A stretch of 64,000 nt of DNA from an uncultured Oscillibacter sp. (lineage in GTDB: Bacteria; Bacillota; Clostridia; Oscillospirales; Oscillospiraceae). Shown in pieces: positions 40,060-48,860 of the stretch. Position 1 is the first letter of the stretch. Each line of letters starts with the position of its first letter. The notes beneath the pieces were generated by a model. That model ran no database searches, was not told where the DNA came from, and saw only the letters and a program-made list of their open reading frames with translations. The stretch is from NCBI GenBank assembly GCA_947365245.1, contig CANAWG010000001.1, positions 1-64,000 on the forward strand, read 5' to 3'. A program made the translations under genes and the position numbers.

Positions 40060-41657
40060 AAGGCGAGCGGCTATTTCGGATTTTGGGGCTGGTGGACGAC
40101 GACCTCATTGAGGAGGCGGCGTCCGCCTCCTCAGCCGCCGCTTCCAAGCGGCGGAGCGCCTCATGGCGCGCTCTGGGCCTGGCGGCGTGTCTGGCGCTGG
40201 TCTGCGGTCTGGGGCTCTTCTGGTTCCGGGGCGGCGGGCTGGCGGGCATTGGCTTTGGCGGCAGCGCCGGCAATGCCTCGTCGGGCGACAGCGGCAGCGC
40301 CGCAGACGACCCTCTGTCCACGGAGGGCACCGCTTTCATGTTCTACGCCGGCCCGGTGTTCCCCCTGACCACACTGGAAGAGGATGCCGGCCTCACGGCG
40401 GAACGGGCCCTCACCTGGGACTTCACCCCCGGGACCCATGCGGACGGAACGCCCCGCCGGCGGGGCGCCACAGTGGCGGACCGCTACATCCTGACCAATC
40501 CCGGGCCAGAGGCCGTCACTGTCACGGCCCTGTATCCCTTTGCCGGGAGCTTTCGTGAGCTGGCGGACCTCCGGCCCGCGGTGACGGTGGACGGCGTGGA
40601 AACAGACGCCGTCCTGTACGCCGGGGCCTACGCCGGCGGGTTCCAGGGCGTCTGGCAGAGCGTCGGGCAGCTGGACGGCTCTACACTGAATCTGGCGCCC
40701 CCAGGCAGCTGGACGGACTACAAGGCCCTGCTGGAGAGCGGCGATTACCTGGCCCAGGCCCTGGGAGACGCCCCCGCACTGGACCAGCCGGTCACCGTGT
40801 ATGAATTCGCGGACTTTGAGGCGCCTCACGGGGAATATGACGCCGCCACTCAGGCCATCGAATTCACCATCGATCAGGAGAAAACCACCGTTCTCACCTA
40901 CGGCTTCAACGGCGGTTCCTGGGACCCGGACACCGGCTGGCAGCGGCACAGCTACTTTGTTCCCAACGGCGTCCGCCGCGAACCGGAGAAGAAAGTATTG
41001 GCGGTGCTTGGGGAGGACATCGGGGACTACACCCTCACCGGCTACAAAAACGGCGGCTGTAACGAGGGAGAGGAGATCGAGGGCGTCTCCTGCACTGTCA
41101 CCCGGCGGGAGACCACCCTGGACGCGGTGCTGGACGAATTGTGCCGGTACTTTTACGAGGACTACGCCGGGTGGCAGTACGGCATGGCGGACAGCACCGT
41201 GGAGGCCGTCCCCTATCCCCTGTTCCGCCGTGCCGCCTCGGAGCTTTTGACCCAATACGGCGTTTTGTCCCGGGAGGCCACGGTGGACCGCTACGCCGAC
41301 GGACGGCTGGACGACATCCTCTCCGAGGCGCTCAGCCAGGAGCGGGTGCTGTATCTGTCCGTGCCCGTCACCGTTCCCGCCGGCGGATCAGTTGACATAA
41401 CATTTAAGCTGTGGAAAGCGCCCAGCTTCGACTATGGCTGCTCCGGCTCGGAGAACGCAGGGCTCCAGGGCTATGACCTGGTGACGCGCCTGGGCTCCAA
41501 TCTGGACTTCACCCGGCAGACCGCCGCGGTGGCAAACACGGAGGGCGTCGAGCTCGTCCGGCAGAACCTGGGCTTTGACCTGGCGGCCGGCGTCACCGCG
41601 GTGGAGCTGGACCCGGCGGAGGAGCACTACTATCTGGAGATCCGGCCCGCGGAATAG
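40056..41657 (+). CDS. Membrane-anchored anti-sigma-like protein with large extracellular domain
   Basis: The 533-residue protein starts at GTG 40056, overlapping the sigma stop. A short cytoplasmic segment (residues 1-42) and one membrane helix (ALGLAACLALVCGLGLFWF, about 43-61) precede a long extracellular part. That part has an Ala/Gly/Ser linker and a beta-rich region with no catalytic motif I know. The gene order and topology suggest it holds the ECF sigma factor at the membrane and releases it on an external signal. The signal is unknown. Confidence 0.7.
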   Translation: MKGERLFRILGLVDDDLIEEAASASSAAASKRRSASWRALGLAACLALVCGLGLFWFRGGGLAGIGFGGSAGNASSGDSGSAADDPLSTEGTAFMFYAGPVFPLTTLEEDAGLTAERALTWDFTPGTHADGTPRRRGATVADRYILTNPGPEAVTVTALYPFAGSFRELADLRPAVTVDGVETDAVLYAGAYAGGFQGVWQSVGQLDGSTLNLAPPGSWTDYKALLESGDYLAQALGDAPALDQPVTVYEFADFEAPHGEYDAATQAIEFTIDQEKTTVLTYGFNGGSWDPDTGWQRHSYFVPNGVRREPEKKVLAVLGEDIGDYTLTGYKNGGCNEGEEIEGVSCTVTRRETTLDAVLDELCRYFYEDYAGWQYGMADSTVEAVPYPLFRRAASELLTQYGVLSREATVDRYADGRLDDILSEALSQERVLYLSVPVTVPAGGSVDITFKLWKAPSFDYGCSGSENAGLQGYDLVTRLGSNLDFTRQTAAVANTEGVELVRQNLGFDLAAGVTAVELDPAEEHYYLEIRPAE

Positions 41658-41662
41658 GCTCA

Positions 41663-41694
41663 AAAGCGCACCGTGCAAAAGCACGGTGCGCTTT
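41663..41694 (+). terminator. Terminator of the sigma operon
   Basis: AAAGCGCACCGTGC pairs with GCACGGTGCGCTTT (14 bp, loop AAAA). It lies 6 bases after the stop codon. Confidence 0.85.
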
Positions 41695-41899
41695 GTCCGC
41701 TGATGGTCTCTGCTCTTCTGTCTATATCTATAACCCTCTGCCCTGCCCGCCGCATGGGCGGCTTTTTTGCCTTGCCGCAGCGATTGCCGCGAAGCCGCCG
41801 CCGGACATCGGGAGAGGAAGTCGCTGTTTATGGGGCCGCATTCCGCGGCCCGGCGGCCTTTCACACCGCCGTGAGAGGATTTTTTATCAGGAAAGCGTA

Positions 41900-43297
41900 T
41901 TACCAGCCCCGGTTGCCGAAGAAGTAGTCGAAGAGGTCGTAGGGATTCATGTTGTAGCCGTTGCCGTACTGGCTGTTGTCATCGCCGCCTCGCTGGGGCT
42001 CCTGCTGCGGGGTCTGCTGGTCCTCGGGCACCGCGTCCCAGGTGAGCTCCATCTCCAGGGTCTCCCCCTGGCGGTAGACGGTGAGAGTGACGGTGTCCCC
42101 GGCGCTGTACTGCTTTTTGACGATGGTCAGATCCGCCATATCCTTGATCTCGTGGTCGTCCACCTTGGTGATGACGTCGCCCATCTGGAGGCCCGCCCTG
42201 TCCGCCGCGCCGTCCTCGTCCACGGCGCTGATGAAGACGCCCTCGGTGATGTCGTAGCGGAACTGATTGGCCAGATCCTGACTCATGGACATGGCCGTCA
42301 CGCCCAGGTAGGGCTTGTTGGTCACAAAGCCGTTGGTCATGATGTCCTGGATCATGGCCGCCACGTCGTTGATGGGGATGGCGAAGCCCAGGCCCTCGGC
42401 GCTGGCGCCGCTGGAGGATTGGGTGTACTTGGCGGAGACGATGCCCACCACCTGGCCGTACTGGTTGAACATGGGCCCGCCGGAGTTGCCGGGGTTGATG
42501 GAGGCGTCGGTCTGGATCATGTTAAAGGGCACGCCCTCCACGTCAATGGCCCGGTTTACGGAGGAGACCATGCCGCCGGTCTGGGAGAACGTCAGCTCCC
42601 CCAGGGGGTTGCCGATGACCAGCACCCGGTCGCCCACGTTCAGCAGCGTGCTGTCCCCCATGGTGACGGGCTTGAGGTTCTCCGCCTCCACCTTGATGAC
42701 GGCGATGTCGTAGTCCTCGTCGCCGCCCACGACCTCCGCGTCGTAGCTGTCGCCGTTGTAGAACGTCACCTTGATGGTGTCGGCGTCGCCGATGACGTGG
42801 TAGTTGGTGGCGATGAATCCGTCGGGGGTCAGGACGAAGCCGGAGCCGGCGCCGGCGGTGGGCTGCTGGCTCTGCCAGAAGCCGCTGCCGGAGGTGGCGG
42901 TGCCGGTGGTGTTGATGGACACCACACTGTCCACATTGGCGGCGTAGACCTCCGCGTCGGTGAGGAGGGTCTGGCCGTCCACCCGGTTCAGCTTCACGGT
43001 GGAGGCGGCGGAGCTCCCGCCGCCCCCGGCGGGGCTGTTCAAAACGGGGCCGCTCTGGGCGGTATCGCCGCCGCGGCCCACGGCGGCCCAGACCACCCCG
43101 CCGCCCACGCCGCCGCCCAGCAGGGCGCAGCACAGGGCCAGGGCGGTGATCTTCAATCCGATCCGGTTTTTCTTCACGGGCTTCATCTCCTGCACAGGGC
43201 CCCCCGCGGGCTGGTAGTCGTCCGCCGGCGGCGGCGCGGTCTCGCTGCCGTCTCTGCGGTAGGTGTAGTGGTACAGATTGCGTTCATCGTTATACAT
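41900..43297 (-). CDS. htrA: HtrA/DegP-type membrane serine protease with PDZ domain
   Basis: The 465-residue protein has an N-terminal cytoplasmic tail, a membrane helix near residues 47-70, a Gly/Ser linker, a trypsin-like domain with the triad His in ATNYHVIG, Asp in DYDIAVIKVE and Ser in NPGNSGGPMF, and a PDZ domain (residues 330-425). The tail is Gln/Asn/Gly-rich. It degrades misfolded proteins outside the membrane. ATG 43297 follows AGGAGGTATGC. The catalytic triad is complete. It is convergent with the sigma operon. Confidence 0.94.
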   Translation of the reverse strand: MYNDERNLYHYTYRRDGSETAPPPADDYQPAGGPVQEMKPVKKNRIGLKITALALCCALLGGGVGGGVVWAAVGRGGDTAQSGPVLNSPAGGGGSSAASTVKLNRVDGQTLLTDAEVYAANVDSVVSINTTGTATSGSGFWQSQQPTAGAGSGFVLTPDGFIATNYHVIGDADTIKVTFYNGDSYDAEVVGGDEDYDIAVIKVEAENLKPVTMGDSTLLNVGDRVLVIGNPLGELTFSQTGGMVSSVNRAIDVEGVPFNMIQTDASINPGNSGGPMFNQYGQVVGIVSAKYTQSSSGASAEGLGFAIPINDVAAMIQDIMTNGFVTNKPYLGVTAMSMSQDLANQFRYDITEGVFISAVDEDGAADRAGLQMGDVITKVDDHEIKDMADLTIVKKQYSAGDTVTLTVYRQGETLEMELTWDAVPEDQQTPQQEPQRGGDDNSQYGNGYNMNPYDLFDYFFGNRGW

Positions 43298-43531
43298 AAT
43301 GCATACCTCCTATTATGTATCCCGGTTCCCGTTTCTTTAGAACCGATCATACGCCGGGAATGTGTCAAAAATTTGAAGATTCTTTGCACTTTCTTTGAAA
43401 TCTCTTCCATTCCCCTTTGCTTTGATCACAGTATAGGTCCGGTATCTTAAAGGCGCCTGAAAACTTTGTATATAATTTTTGAACCCGCGGTTTTCCGGCG
43501 GGGAAATCTGTGTTACAATGGGATGGACATC

Positions 43532-45139
43532 ATGAAAGGCGTGAGGCCCTTGCTGAAAATTGAAAACATCAAGCTCCCCCCCGGCGCCTCCATGGATGGC
43601 CTTGCCGCCGAGGCCGCCCGGCTGCTGCGGGTGCGGGAGGCGGACCTCCTCTCCCTCCGCGTCCTCCGCCGCAGCGTGGACGCCCGGGAGGGCGTGTATC
43701 TGGTCTACACCGTGGAGGCGAGCGTCCGGGACGAGGCCGCCGTTTTAAAGCGCTGCCGCGGCAAAAAGGTGAGCCGTTCTGTCCCCCGTCCCGCCTACGT
43801 CCTCCCCGCCCCCCGCCCCGCGCCAAAGACGCCGCCGGTGGTGGCGGGAGCGGGACCCGCGGGCCTCTTCTGCGCCCTGGTGCTGGCCCGGGCGGGCCTG
43901 CGGCCCATCCTGCTGGAGCGGGGCCGGGCCGTGGAGGAGCGGCAGGCGGATGTGGAGCGGTTCTGGTCCGCCGGGACGCTGGACCTCACCTCCAACGTCC
44001 AGTTCGGCGAGGGGGGCGCCGGGGCCTTCTCCGACGGGAAGCTGTCAACCGGCACCAAGGACCTCCGCCACCGCTTCATCCTGGAGCAGCTGGTATCCTG
44101 CGGCGCACCGGAGGACATTTTAATCGACGCCAAGCCCCACGTGGGCACGGACTTCCTCCACATTGTCCTCCAAAATCTTCGCCGGGAGCTGCTGGCGCTG
44201 GGGGCGGATATCCGCTTTGAGACGCGCCTTGCGGATCTGGACATCCGTCAGGGGCGCCTCGCGGGCGTCACGACGGAGGGACCGGAGGGGGCATACACCC
44301 TCCCCTGCTCCCATCTGGCCCTGTGCCCCGGCCACTCCGCCCGGGACACTTTCGCCATGCTCCACGCCCGGGGCGTCGCGCTGGAGGCCAAGCCCTTTGC
44401 CGTGGGCGTGCGGATCGAGCACCGGCAGTCGGACTGCGACGCCGCCCAGTATAAGCAGTACGCCGGGCACCCCGGCCTTCCGGCCTCCAGCTACAAGCTC
44501 TCCTGCCACCTGCCCGGCGGGCGCTCCGCTTTCTCTTTCTGCGTCTGCCCCGGCGGGGAGGTGGTGGCCGCCGCCTCCGAGGAGCGCCAGGTGGTGACCA
44601 ACGGCATGAGCGAGTTCGCCCGGAGCCGGGAGAACATCAACGGCGCACTGCTGGTAAACGTGACGCCGGAGGACTTCGGCGGCAACTCCCCTCTGGCGGG
44701 CGTCGAATTCCAGCGGCGGCTGGAGCGGAGTGCCTACAAACTGGGTGGCGGCGGATACCGGGCTCCGGCCCAGCGGGTGGAGGACTTCCTGGCGGGGCGG
44801 CCCTCTACGGGCCCCGGGCGGGTGGTCCCCAGCTACCGCCCCGGGGTGACCTGGACGGACCTCCACGCCTGCCTGCCCGCTTTCGTCTCGGACGCCATCG
44901 CGGAGGCCCTGCCCATCCTGGGGCGGAAGCTCCGGGGCTACGACGCCCCGGACGCGGTGCTCACCGCCGTGGAGAGCCGCTCCTCCTCCCCCGTCCGCAT
45001 TCCCCGGGACGAGACGTACCAGTCCTCCCTGCCGGGGCTGTATCCCTGCGGCGAGGGGGCCGGCTACGCCGGGGGCATTCTCTCCGCCGCCGCCGACGGG
45101 ATGCGCTGCGCGGAGCAGATCTGCAAGTCCATCCCATAG
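43532..45139 (+). CDS. NAD(P)/FAD-dependent oxidoreductase (COG2509-like)
   Basis: The 535-residue protein has a small N-terminal domain (LKIENIKLPPGAS, residues 7-90), then the FAD-binding VVAGAGPAGLFCALVLARAG near residue 108 and LLERGRAVEERQAD after it. NVQFGEGGAGAFSDGKLSTG and a C-terminal GLYPCGEGAGYAGGILSAA complete the pattern of this FAD-dehydrogenase family. The substrate is unknown. The start is uncertain: ATG 43532, 43523 or TTG 43550 are possible, and no strong ribosome binding site separates them. It may form an operon with the two genes after it. Confidence 0.85.
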   Translation: MKGVRPLLKIENIKLPPGASMDGLAAEAARLLRVREADLLSLRVLRRSVDAREGVYLVYTVEASVRDEAAVLKRCRGKKVSRSVPRPAYVLPAPRPAPKTPPVVAGAGPAGLFCALVLARAGLRPILLERGRAVEERQADVERFWSAGTLDLTSNVQFGEGGAGAFSDGKLSTGTKDLRHRFILEQLVSCGAPEDILIDAKPHVGTDFLHIVLQNLRRELLALGADIRFETRLADLDIRQGRLAGVTTEGPEGAYTLPCSHLALCPGHSARDTFAMLHARGVALEAKPFAVGVRIEHRQSDCDAAQYKQYAGHPGLPASSYKLSCHLPGGRSAFSFCVCPGGEVVAAASEERQVVTNGMSEFARSRENINGALLVNVTPEDFGGNSPLAGVEFQRRLERSAYKLGGGGYRAPAQRVEDFLAGRPSTGPGRVVPSYRPGVTWTDLHACLPAFVSDAIAEALPILGRKLRGYDAPDAVLTAVESRSSSPVRIPRDETYQSSLPGLYPCGEGAGYAGGILSAAADGMRCAEQICKSIP

Positions 45140-45166
45140 CATCCCATAGAAAGGAAGTTTTGCTGC

Positions 45167-45334
45167 ATGAAACTCGCTGTGACCGCGTTCCTCGTCACCA
45201 TCGCGGTGGGCTATTTGGTAGACTGTTTCCTCTCCTACGCCTGGGGCTGGCCCGATATGGGGACCGTGTTCGCCGTTGCCACCATGGGGGCGTTTCTCCT
45301 GTGGTCCAACCAGCGGAAAAACAAATCCAACTGA
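45167..45334 (+). CDS. Small membrane protein, 55 residues
   Basis: ATG 45167 follows AGAAAGGAAG. The protein has two hydrophobic segments (AVTAFLVTIAVGYLVDCFL and MGTVFAVATMGAFLLW) and a basic end, RKNKSN. It lies 27 bases after the FAD oxidoreductase and 21 bases before the dehydrogenase gene, all in one direction. The spacing suggests co-transcription. The function is unknown; a membrane helper of an oxidoreductase is only a guess. Confidence 0.65.
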   Translation: MKLAVTAFLVTIAVGYLVDCFLSYAWGWPDMGTVFAVATMGAFLLWSNQRKNKSN

Positions 45335-45355
45335 TTGAAAGGAGCTTTTATCGCC

Positions 45356-46327
45356 ATGAGCCGTGACATCTGTATCTGTCAGGAATTTCTGACCGAGGCC
45401 CACCGGGCCAGGATCCGGGACACCGCCGCCCGGGCGGGCTTCGTGCCCCACTTCTTTACACCGGATCAGTTCGACGAGGCCCGGGAGTGCCTCCAGCACT
45501 GCGAGGTGCTCTATGCCCACTCCACGGAATTGCTGCACTCGGCCCCCGCCTCCCTGAAGTGGTACTGCTGCTCTTTCGCCGGGGTGGACCCCTACTGCAA
45601 GGACCCCGGCCTCTTCGCCAATCCCGACTGTATGCTCACCAACTCCAACGTCTACGGCGTCACCATCGCCGAGCACGTGGTGATGGTGACGCTGATGCTG
45701 CTGCGGCGGATGCCGGAGTACGAGGCCGTTGTCCGGGACCGGGGGTGGTCCAACCAGCTGCCCATCCGCTCGATCCGGGACAACGAGTTCACCCTCCTGG
45801 GCACCGGCAACATCGGCGTCAACGTGGCGGAGCGGCTGCGGTCCATGGGGGCGGCGAAGATCACCGGCCTCAGCCGCTCCGGCCGGGCGGTGCCGGGCTT
45901 CGACGAGGTGTATCCCATCTCCCGGCTGGACGAAATTCTGCCCTCCGTGAAGGCCCTTATCATGTCCCTGCCGGGCACGCCGGAGACCGTCCAGATTCTG
46001 AACCGCGCCCGCATCGCCCTGCTGCCGCCGGAGGCCTATGTCATCAACGTGGGCCGGGGCACCGCCATTGAGCAGGAGCCCCTGATCGAGGCGCTGAACG
46101 GCGGCCGCCTGGCCGGCGCGGCTCTGGACGTCATGGACCCGGAGCCCCTGCCGCCGGATCACCCCCTGTGGAGCGCCAGAAATCTCATTCTCACGCCCCA
46201 CGTCTCCGGCAACATGACCCTGGGCTACACCTGCGATGCCAACGTGGAGCTGTTCTGCGCCGACCTCCTGCGCTATGGCCGGGGGGAGACGTTGAAAGGT
46301 CTGGTGGACCGGAAGAGGGGATATTGA
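45356..46327 (+). CDS. D-isomer specific 2-hydroxyacid dehydrogenase
   Basis: The 323-residue protein carries the NAD-binding fold LLGTGNIGVNVAERLRSMG (GxGxxG) near residue 148. Catalytic residues fit the family: Arg in INVGRGTAIEQE, a Glu in DVMDPEPLPPDHPLW and His in LTPHVSGNM. It likely reduces a 2-oxoacid. The substrate cannot be told. ATG 45356 follows GAAAGGAGC. Its neighbours, a FAD oxidoreductase and a small membrane protein, suggest a redox operon. Confidence 0.9.
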   Translation: MSRDICICQEFLTEAHRARIRDTAARAGFVPHFFTPDQFDEARECLQHCEVLYAHSTELLHSAPASLKWYCCSFAGVDPYCKDPGLFANPDCMLTNSNVYGVTIAEHVVMVTLMLLRRMPEYEAVVRDRGWSNQLPIRSIRDNEFTLLGTGNIGVNVAERLRSMGAAKITGLSRSGRAVPGFDEVYPISRLDEILPSVKALIMSLPGTPETVQILNRARIALLPPEAYVINVGRGTAIEQEPLIEALNGGRLAGAALDVMDPEPLPPDHPLWSARNLILTPHVSGNMTLGYTCDANVELFCADLLRYGRGETLKGLVDRKRGY

Positions 46328-46448
46328 CCCTCCGCATACAGCCGCCGGGAGCGGACGCTTCCGGCGGTCTCTTTCGCTCTCCGGCGGACGGAATGCCTTT
46401 TGCCCAAAGAGCGGCGAAATAATTGCATGGTTTTGTGCGGAATTCCGG

Positions 46449-46477
46449 TTGTAAAACCTCAAAAAGTGCGGTATCAT
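46449..46477 (+). promoter_or_regulatory. Promoter of the AraC/MATE operon
   Basis: TTGTAA (46449-46454) and TATCAT (46472-46477) are 17 bases apart, about 100 bases before the AraC start. Confidence 0.65.
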
Positions 46478-46501
46478 CTCCACAGTTGAAACGGAACACT
46501 T

Positions 46502-46555
46502 GAGGAACCGCTGAATCAATCTCCGTGCATAGGCTGATTAAATCAACGCTTCCTC
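46502..46555 (+). repeat. Imperfect palindrome in the AraC leader
   Basis: Arms 46502-46521 and 46536-46555 pair at 16 of 20 positions (GAGGAAxCG ... CGxTTCCTC). The palindrome lies between the promoter and the AraC start. It may be an operator, an RNA hairpin or a tiny transposon scar. Confidence 0.4.
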
Positions 46556-46579
46556 GATTCTCTCTATGGAGGTGCTTCC

Positions 46580-47428
46580 ATGCTGGATCGGAGCGAAGTG
46601 GGAAAACGGGGCTATCTCAACGAGGGCTTCCGCCTCTTCCACCTGAAGGACAGCCGCGCGCCGAAGCTGGACTACCACTATCACGAGTTCGACAAGCTGA
46701 TTTTGCTGCTGGGCGGCAAGGTCAACTATGTGGTGGAGGGCGTCACCTACTTCCTCCGCCCCTGGGACGTGCTGCTGGTGCAGCACAACATGATCCACCG
46801 GCCCGTCATCGATGCCTCGGAGCCCTATGAGCGGGTGGTGATCTGGCTGGACCGGACGTGGCTGGCGGAGCGCAGTGACCCCGAGGAGGCCCTGGACACC
46901 TGCTTTCACACCGTCCGGGAGCGGGGTTTCCACCTGCTGCGCACCTCCCCGGAGCGGCGGCTGGAGTACATGAAAGACATCCAGCGGCTGGAGGAGGCCC
47001 TGCGGTCCCAGGAGTTCGCCGCCGCCCGTCTGGCGGACACCCTCTGCCAGCAGCTGCTGATCGGCGTGAACCGGGACGTTCTCCGCAGCCGCACCGCCGC
47101 GGAGGCGCAGGAGAGCTACCGGGTGGACCCCAAGATCGAGGAGATCTTAAAGTACATCTCCACCCATCTGGAGGAGGAGCTCACCGTGGAGAGCCTGGCC
47201 AAGCGGTTTTTCCTCAGCCGCTACTACCTGATGCACCGGTTCAAGGCCGTCTCCGGCTACACGGTCCACCAGTATATCAGCCAGAAGCGGCTCCTGCGGG
47301 CCGGGGAGCTGATCCGCGCCGGCGTGCCGGTGATGAAAGCCGCGGAGCAGGCGGGCTTTTCGGAGTACTCCACGTTCCTGCGGGCCTTTCAGAACACCTT
47401 CCACATGAGCCCCCGGGAGTTCCGGTGA
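46580..47428 (+). CDS. AraC-family transcriptional regulator
   Basis: The 282-residue protein has an N-terminal cupin-like sensor domain (YHYHEFDKLILLLGGKVNY, residues 33-51) and a C-terminal pair of helix-turn-helix motifs from about residue 180 (LAKRFFLSRYYLMHRFKAVS and AAEQAGFSEYSTFLRAFQNT). It ends HMSPREFR, the classic AraC signature. ATG 46580 follows TGGAGGTG. It precedes the MATE exporter by 22 bases and probably controls it in response to a small molecule. Confidence 0.92.
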   Translation: MLDRSEVGKRGYLNEGFRLFHLKDSRAPKLDYHYHEFDKLILLLGGKVNYVVEGVTYFLRPWDVLLVQHNMIHRPVIDASEPYERVVIWLDRTWLAERSDPEEALDTCFHTVRERGFHLLRTSPERRLEYMKDIQRLEEALRSQEFAAARLADTLCQQLLIGVNRDVLRSRTAAEAQESYRVDPKIEEILKYISTHLEEELTVESLAKRFFLSRYYLMHRFKAVSGYTVHQYISQKRLLRAGELIRAGVPVMKAAEQAGFSEYSTFLRAFQNTFHMSPREFR

Positions 47429-47450
47429 GCATCTTGAAAAGAGGAAAACC

Positions 47451-48809
47451 ATGGAAACCATGCAAACCACGCAAACTGAAATCGAATTTTCCGGGCAGGA
47501 TCTGCGGCGGCTCATCATACCGCTGGTCATTGAGCAGCTGCTGGCCATCACCGTGGGGCTCTTCGACTCCGTGATGGTCTCCCAGGTGGGAGAGGCGGCC
47601 ATCTCCGCCGTGTCCCTGGTGGACACGGTGAACGTACTGCTGGTGAACGCTTTCGCGGCCCTGGCCACCGGCGGCGCCGCCATCGCGGGGCAGTACCTGG
47701 GCCGCCGGGAGCCGGACAAGGCCGGCCACTCCAGCGCCCAGCTGCTGCTGTTCATGGGGGAGGTCTCGCTGGCGATCACGGCCCTCTTCTACCTGGGCCG
47801 GGGCTTTGTGCTGGGCACGGTCTTCGGCCAGGTGGAAGCGGACGTGGCCGCCTACGCCAACACCTACTACCTCATCGTGGAGGCCTCCACCCCTTTCCTG
47901 GCCATCTACAGCGCCGGGGCGGCCCTCTTCCGGGTCATGGGCAACTCCAGGATCTCCATGTGGGTCTCCCTGGGGATGAATATCATCAACGTCTGCGGCA
48001 ACGCCCTTTTGATTTTCGGCCTCCACATGGGCGTGGAGGGCGTGGCCATCCCCACGGTGGTCTCCCGGCTGGCGGCGGCCGCCGTCATGGTGATCCTGCT
48101 GCGCCGCCCTGGGATGCCCATCCGGGTGGAGCGGTTCACCCTCCGTCACGACCGCTACGTGGTGCGGAACATCCTGCGCTTCGGCGTTCCCAATGGGCTG
48201 GAGAGCAGCATGTTCCAGCTGGGCAAGATCTTGCTGCTGTCCACCGTGGCCGTGCTGGGCACCGCCTCCGTGGCGGCCAACGCCATCGGCAACAACCTGA
48301 CCTCTTTCCAGTGTGTGGCGGGCAACGCCCTGGGCCTTGCCATCGTGACGGTGGTCTCCCGCTGCATCGGGGCCGGCAGCTTTGAGCGGGCCCGATTCTA
48401 CACCAGAAAGCTCATGAAGTACACCTACCTCTTCATGGCCCTCTCCGTGGGCGCCACCCTGATCTCCCTGCCGCTGCTGCTGCGGCTGTACGACGTGTCC
48501 GCCGAGGCGGCAAATTACGCCCGGCAGATCGTGTGGATGCACGGGATCATGGGCATCTTGATCTGGCCGCTGTCCTTCACCCTGCCCCAGGCCCTCCGGG
48601 CCGCCGGAGACACCCGCTTCACCATGGTGGTCTCCACCGTGTCCATGTGGACCATGCGGGTGGGCTTCGGCATCCTGCTGGGCCGGCACCTGGGCTTCGG
48701 CGTGCTGGGAATATGGATGGCCATGTTTGTGGACTGGATCCTGCGGATCGTCTTCTTCCTCCCCCGGTTCTTGGGACACAAGTGGGAGACCATGGGCCTG
48801 AGTGCGTAA
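47451..48809 (+). CDS. MATE family efflux transporter
   Basis: The 452-residue protein has about twelve membrane helices and the twofold MATE pattern. Segments such as VMVSQVGEAAISAVSLVDTV early and ATVAVLGTASVAANAIGNNL-like TVAVLGTASVAANAIGNN in the middle are typical. It exports drugs or metabolites with sodium or proton gradients. ATG 47451 follows GAAAAGAGGAA. It is co-transcribed with the AraC regulator. The substrate is unknown. Confidence 0.92.
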   Translation: METMQTTQTEIEFSGQDLRRLIIPLVIEQLLAITVGLFDSVMVSQVGEAAISAVSLVDTVNVLLVNAFAALATGGAAIAGQYLGRREPDKAGHSSAQLLLFMGEVSLAITALFYLGRGFVLGTVFGQVEADVAAYANTYYLIVEASTPFLAIYSAGAALFRVMGNSRISMWVSLGMNIINVCGNALLIFGLHMGVEGVAIPTVVSRLAAAAVMVILLRRPGMPIRVERFTLRHDRYVVRNILRFGVPNGLESSMFQLGKILLLSTVAVLGTASVAANAIGNNLTSFQCVAGNALGLAIVTVVSRCIGAGSFERARFYTRKLMKYTYLFMALSVGATLISLPLLLRLYDVSAEAANYARQIVWMHGIMGILIWPLSFTLPQALRAAGDTRFTMVVSTVSMWTMRVGFGILLGRHLGFGVLGIWMAMFVDWILRIVFFLPRFLGHKWETMGLSA

Positions 48810-48814
48810 CGTGC

Positions 48815-48850
48815 AAACCCCCGCCCTGCCTCACGGCAGGGCGGGGGTTT
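48815..48850 (+). terminator. Terminator between MATE and symporter genes
   Basis: AAACCCCCGCCCTGCC pairs with GGCAGGGCGGGGGTTT (16 bp, loop TCAC). It serves the plus-strand operon and probably also the convergent gene. Confidence 0.88.
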
Positions 48851-48860
48851 CTTCTTGACA

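Noticed and set aside
41693-43450. Long plus-strand open frame opposite the HtrA gene
   Set aside because: It is antisense to a well-supported protease, is His/Val/Gly/Asp-rich without motifs, and is an effect of high GC.
44120-46519. Minus-strand frame of 799 codons opposite the FAD oxidoreductase and dehydrogenase
   Set aside because: It spans two real genes and an intergenic gap, and has no recognisable motif.
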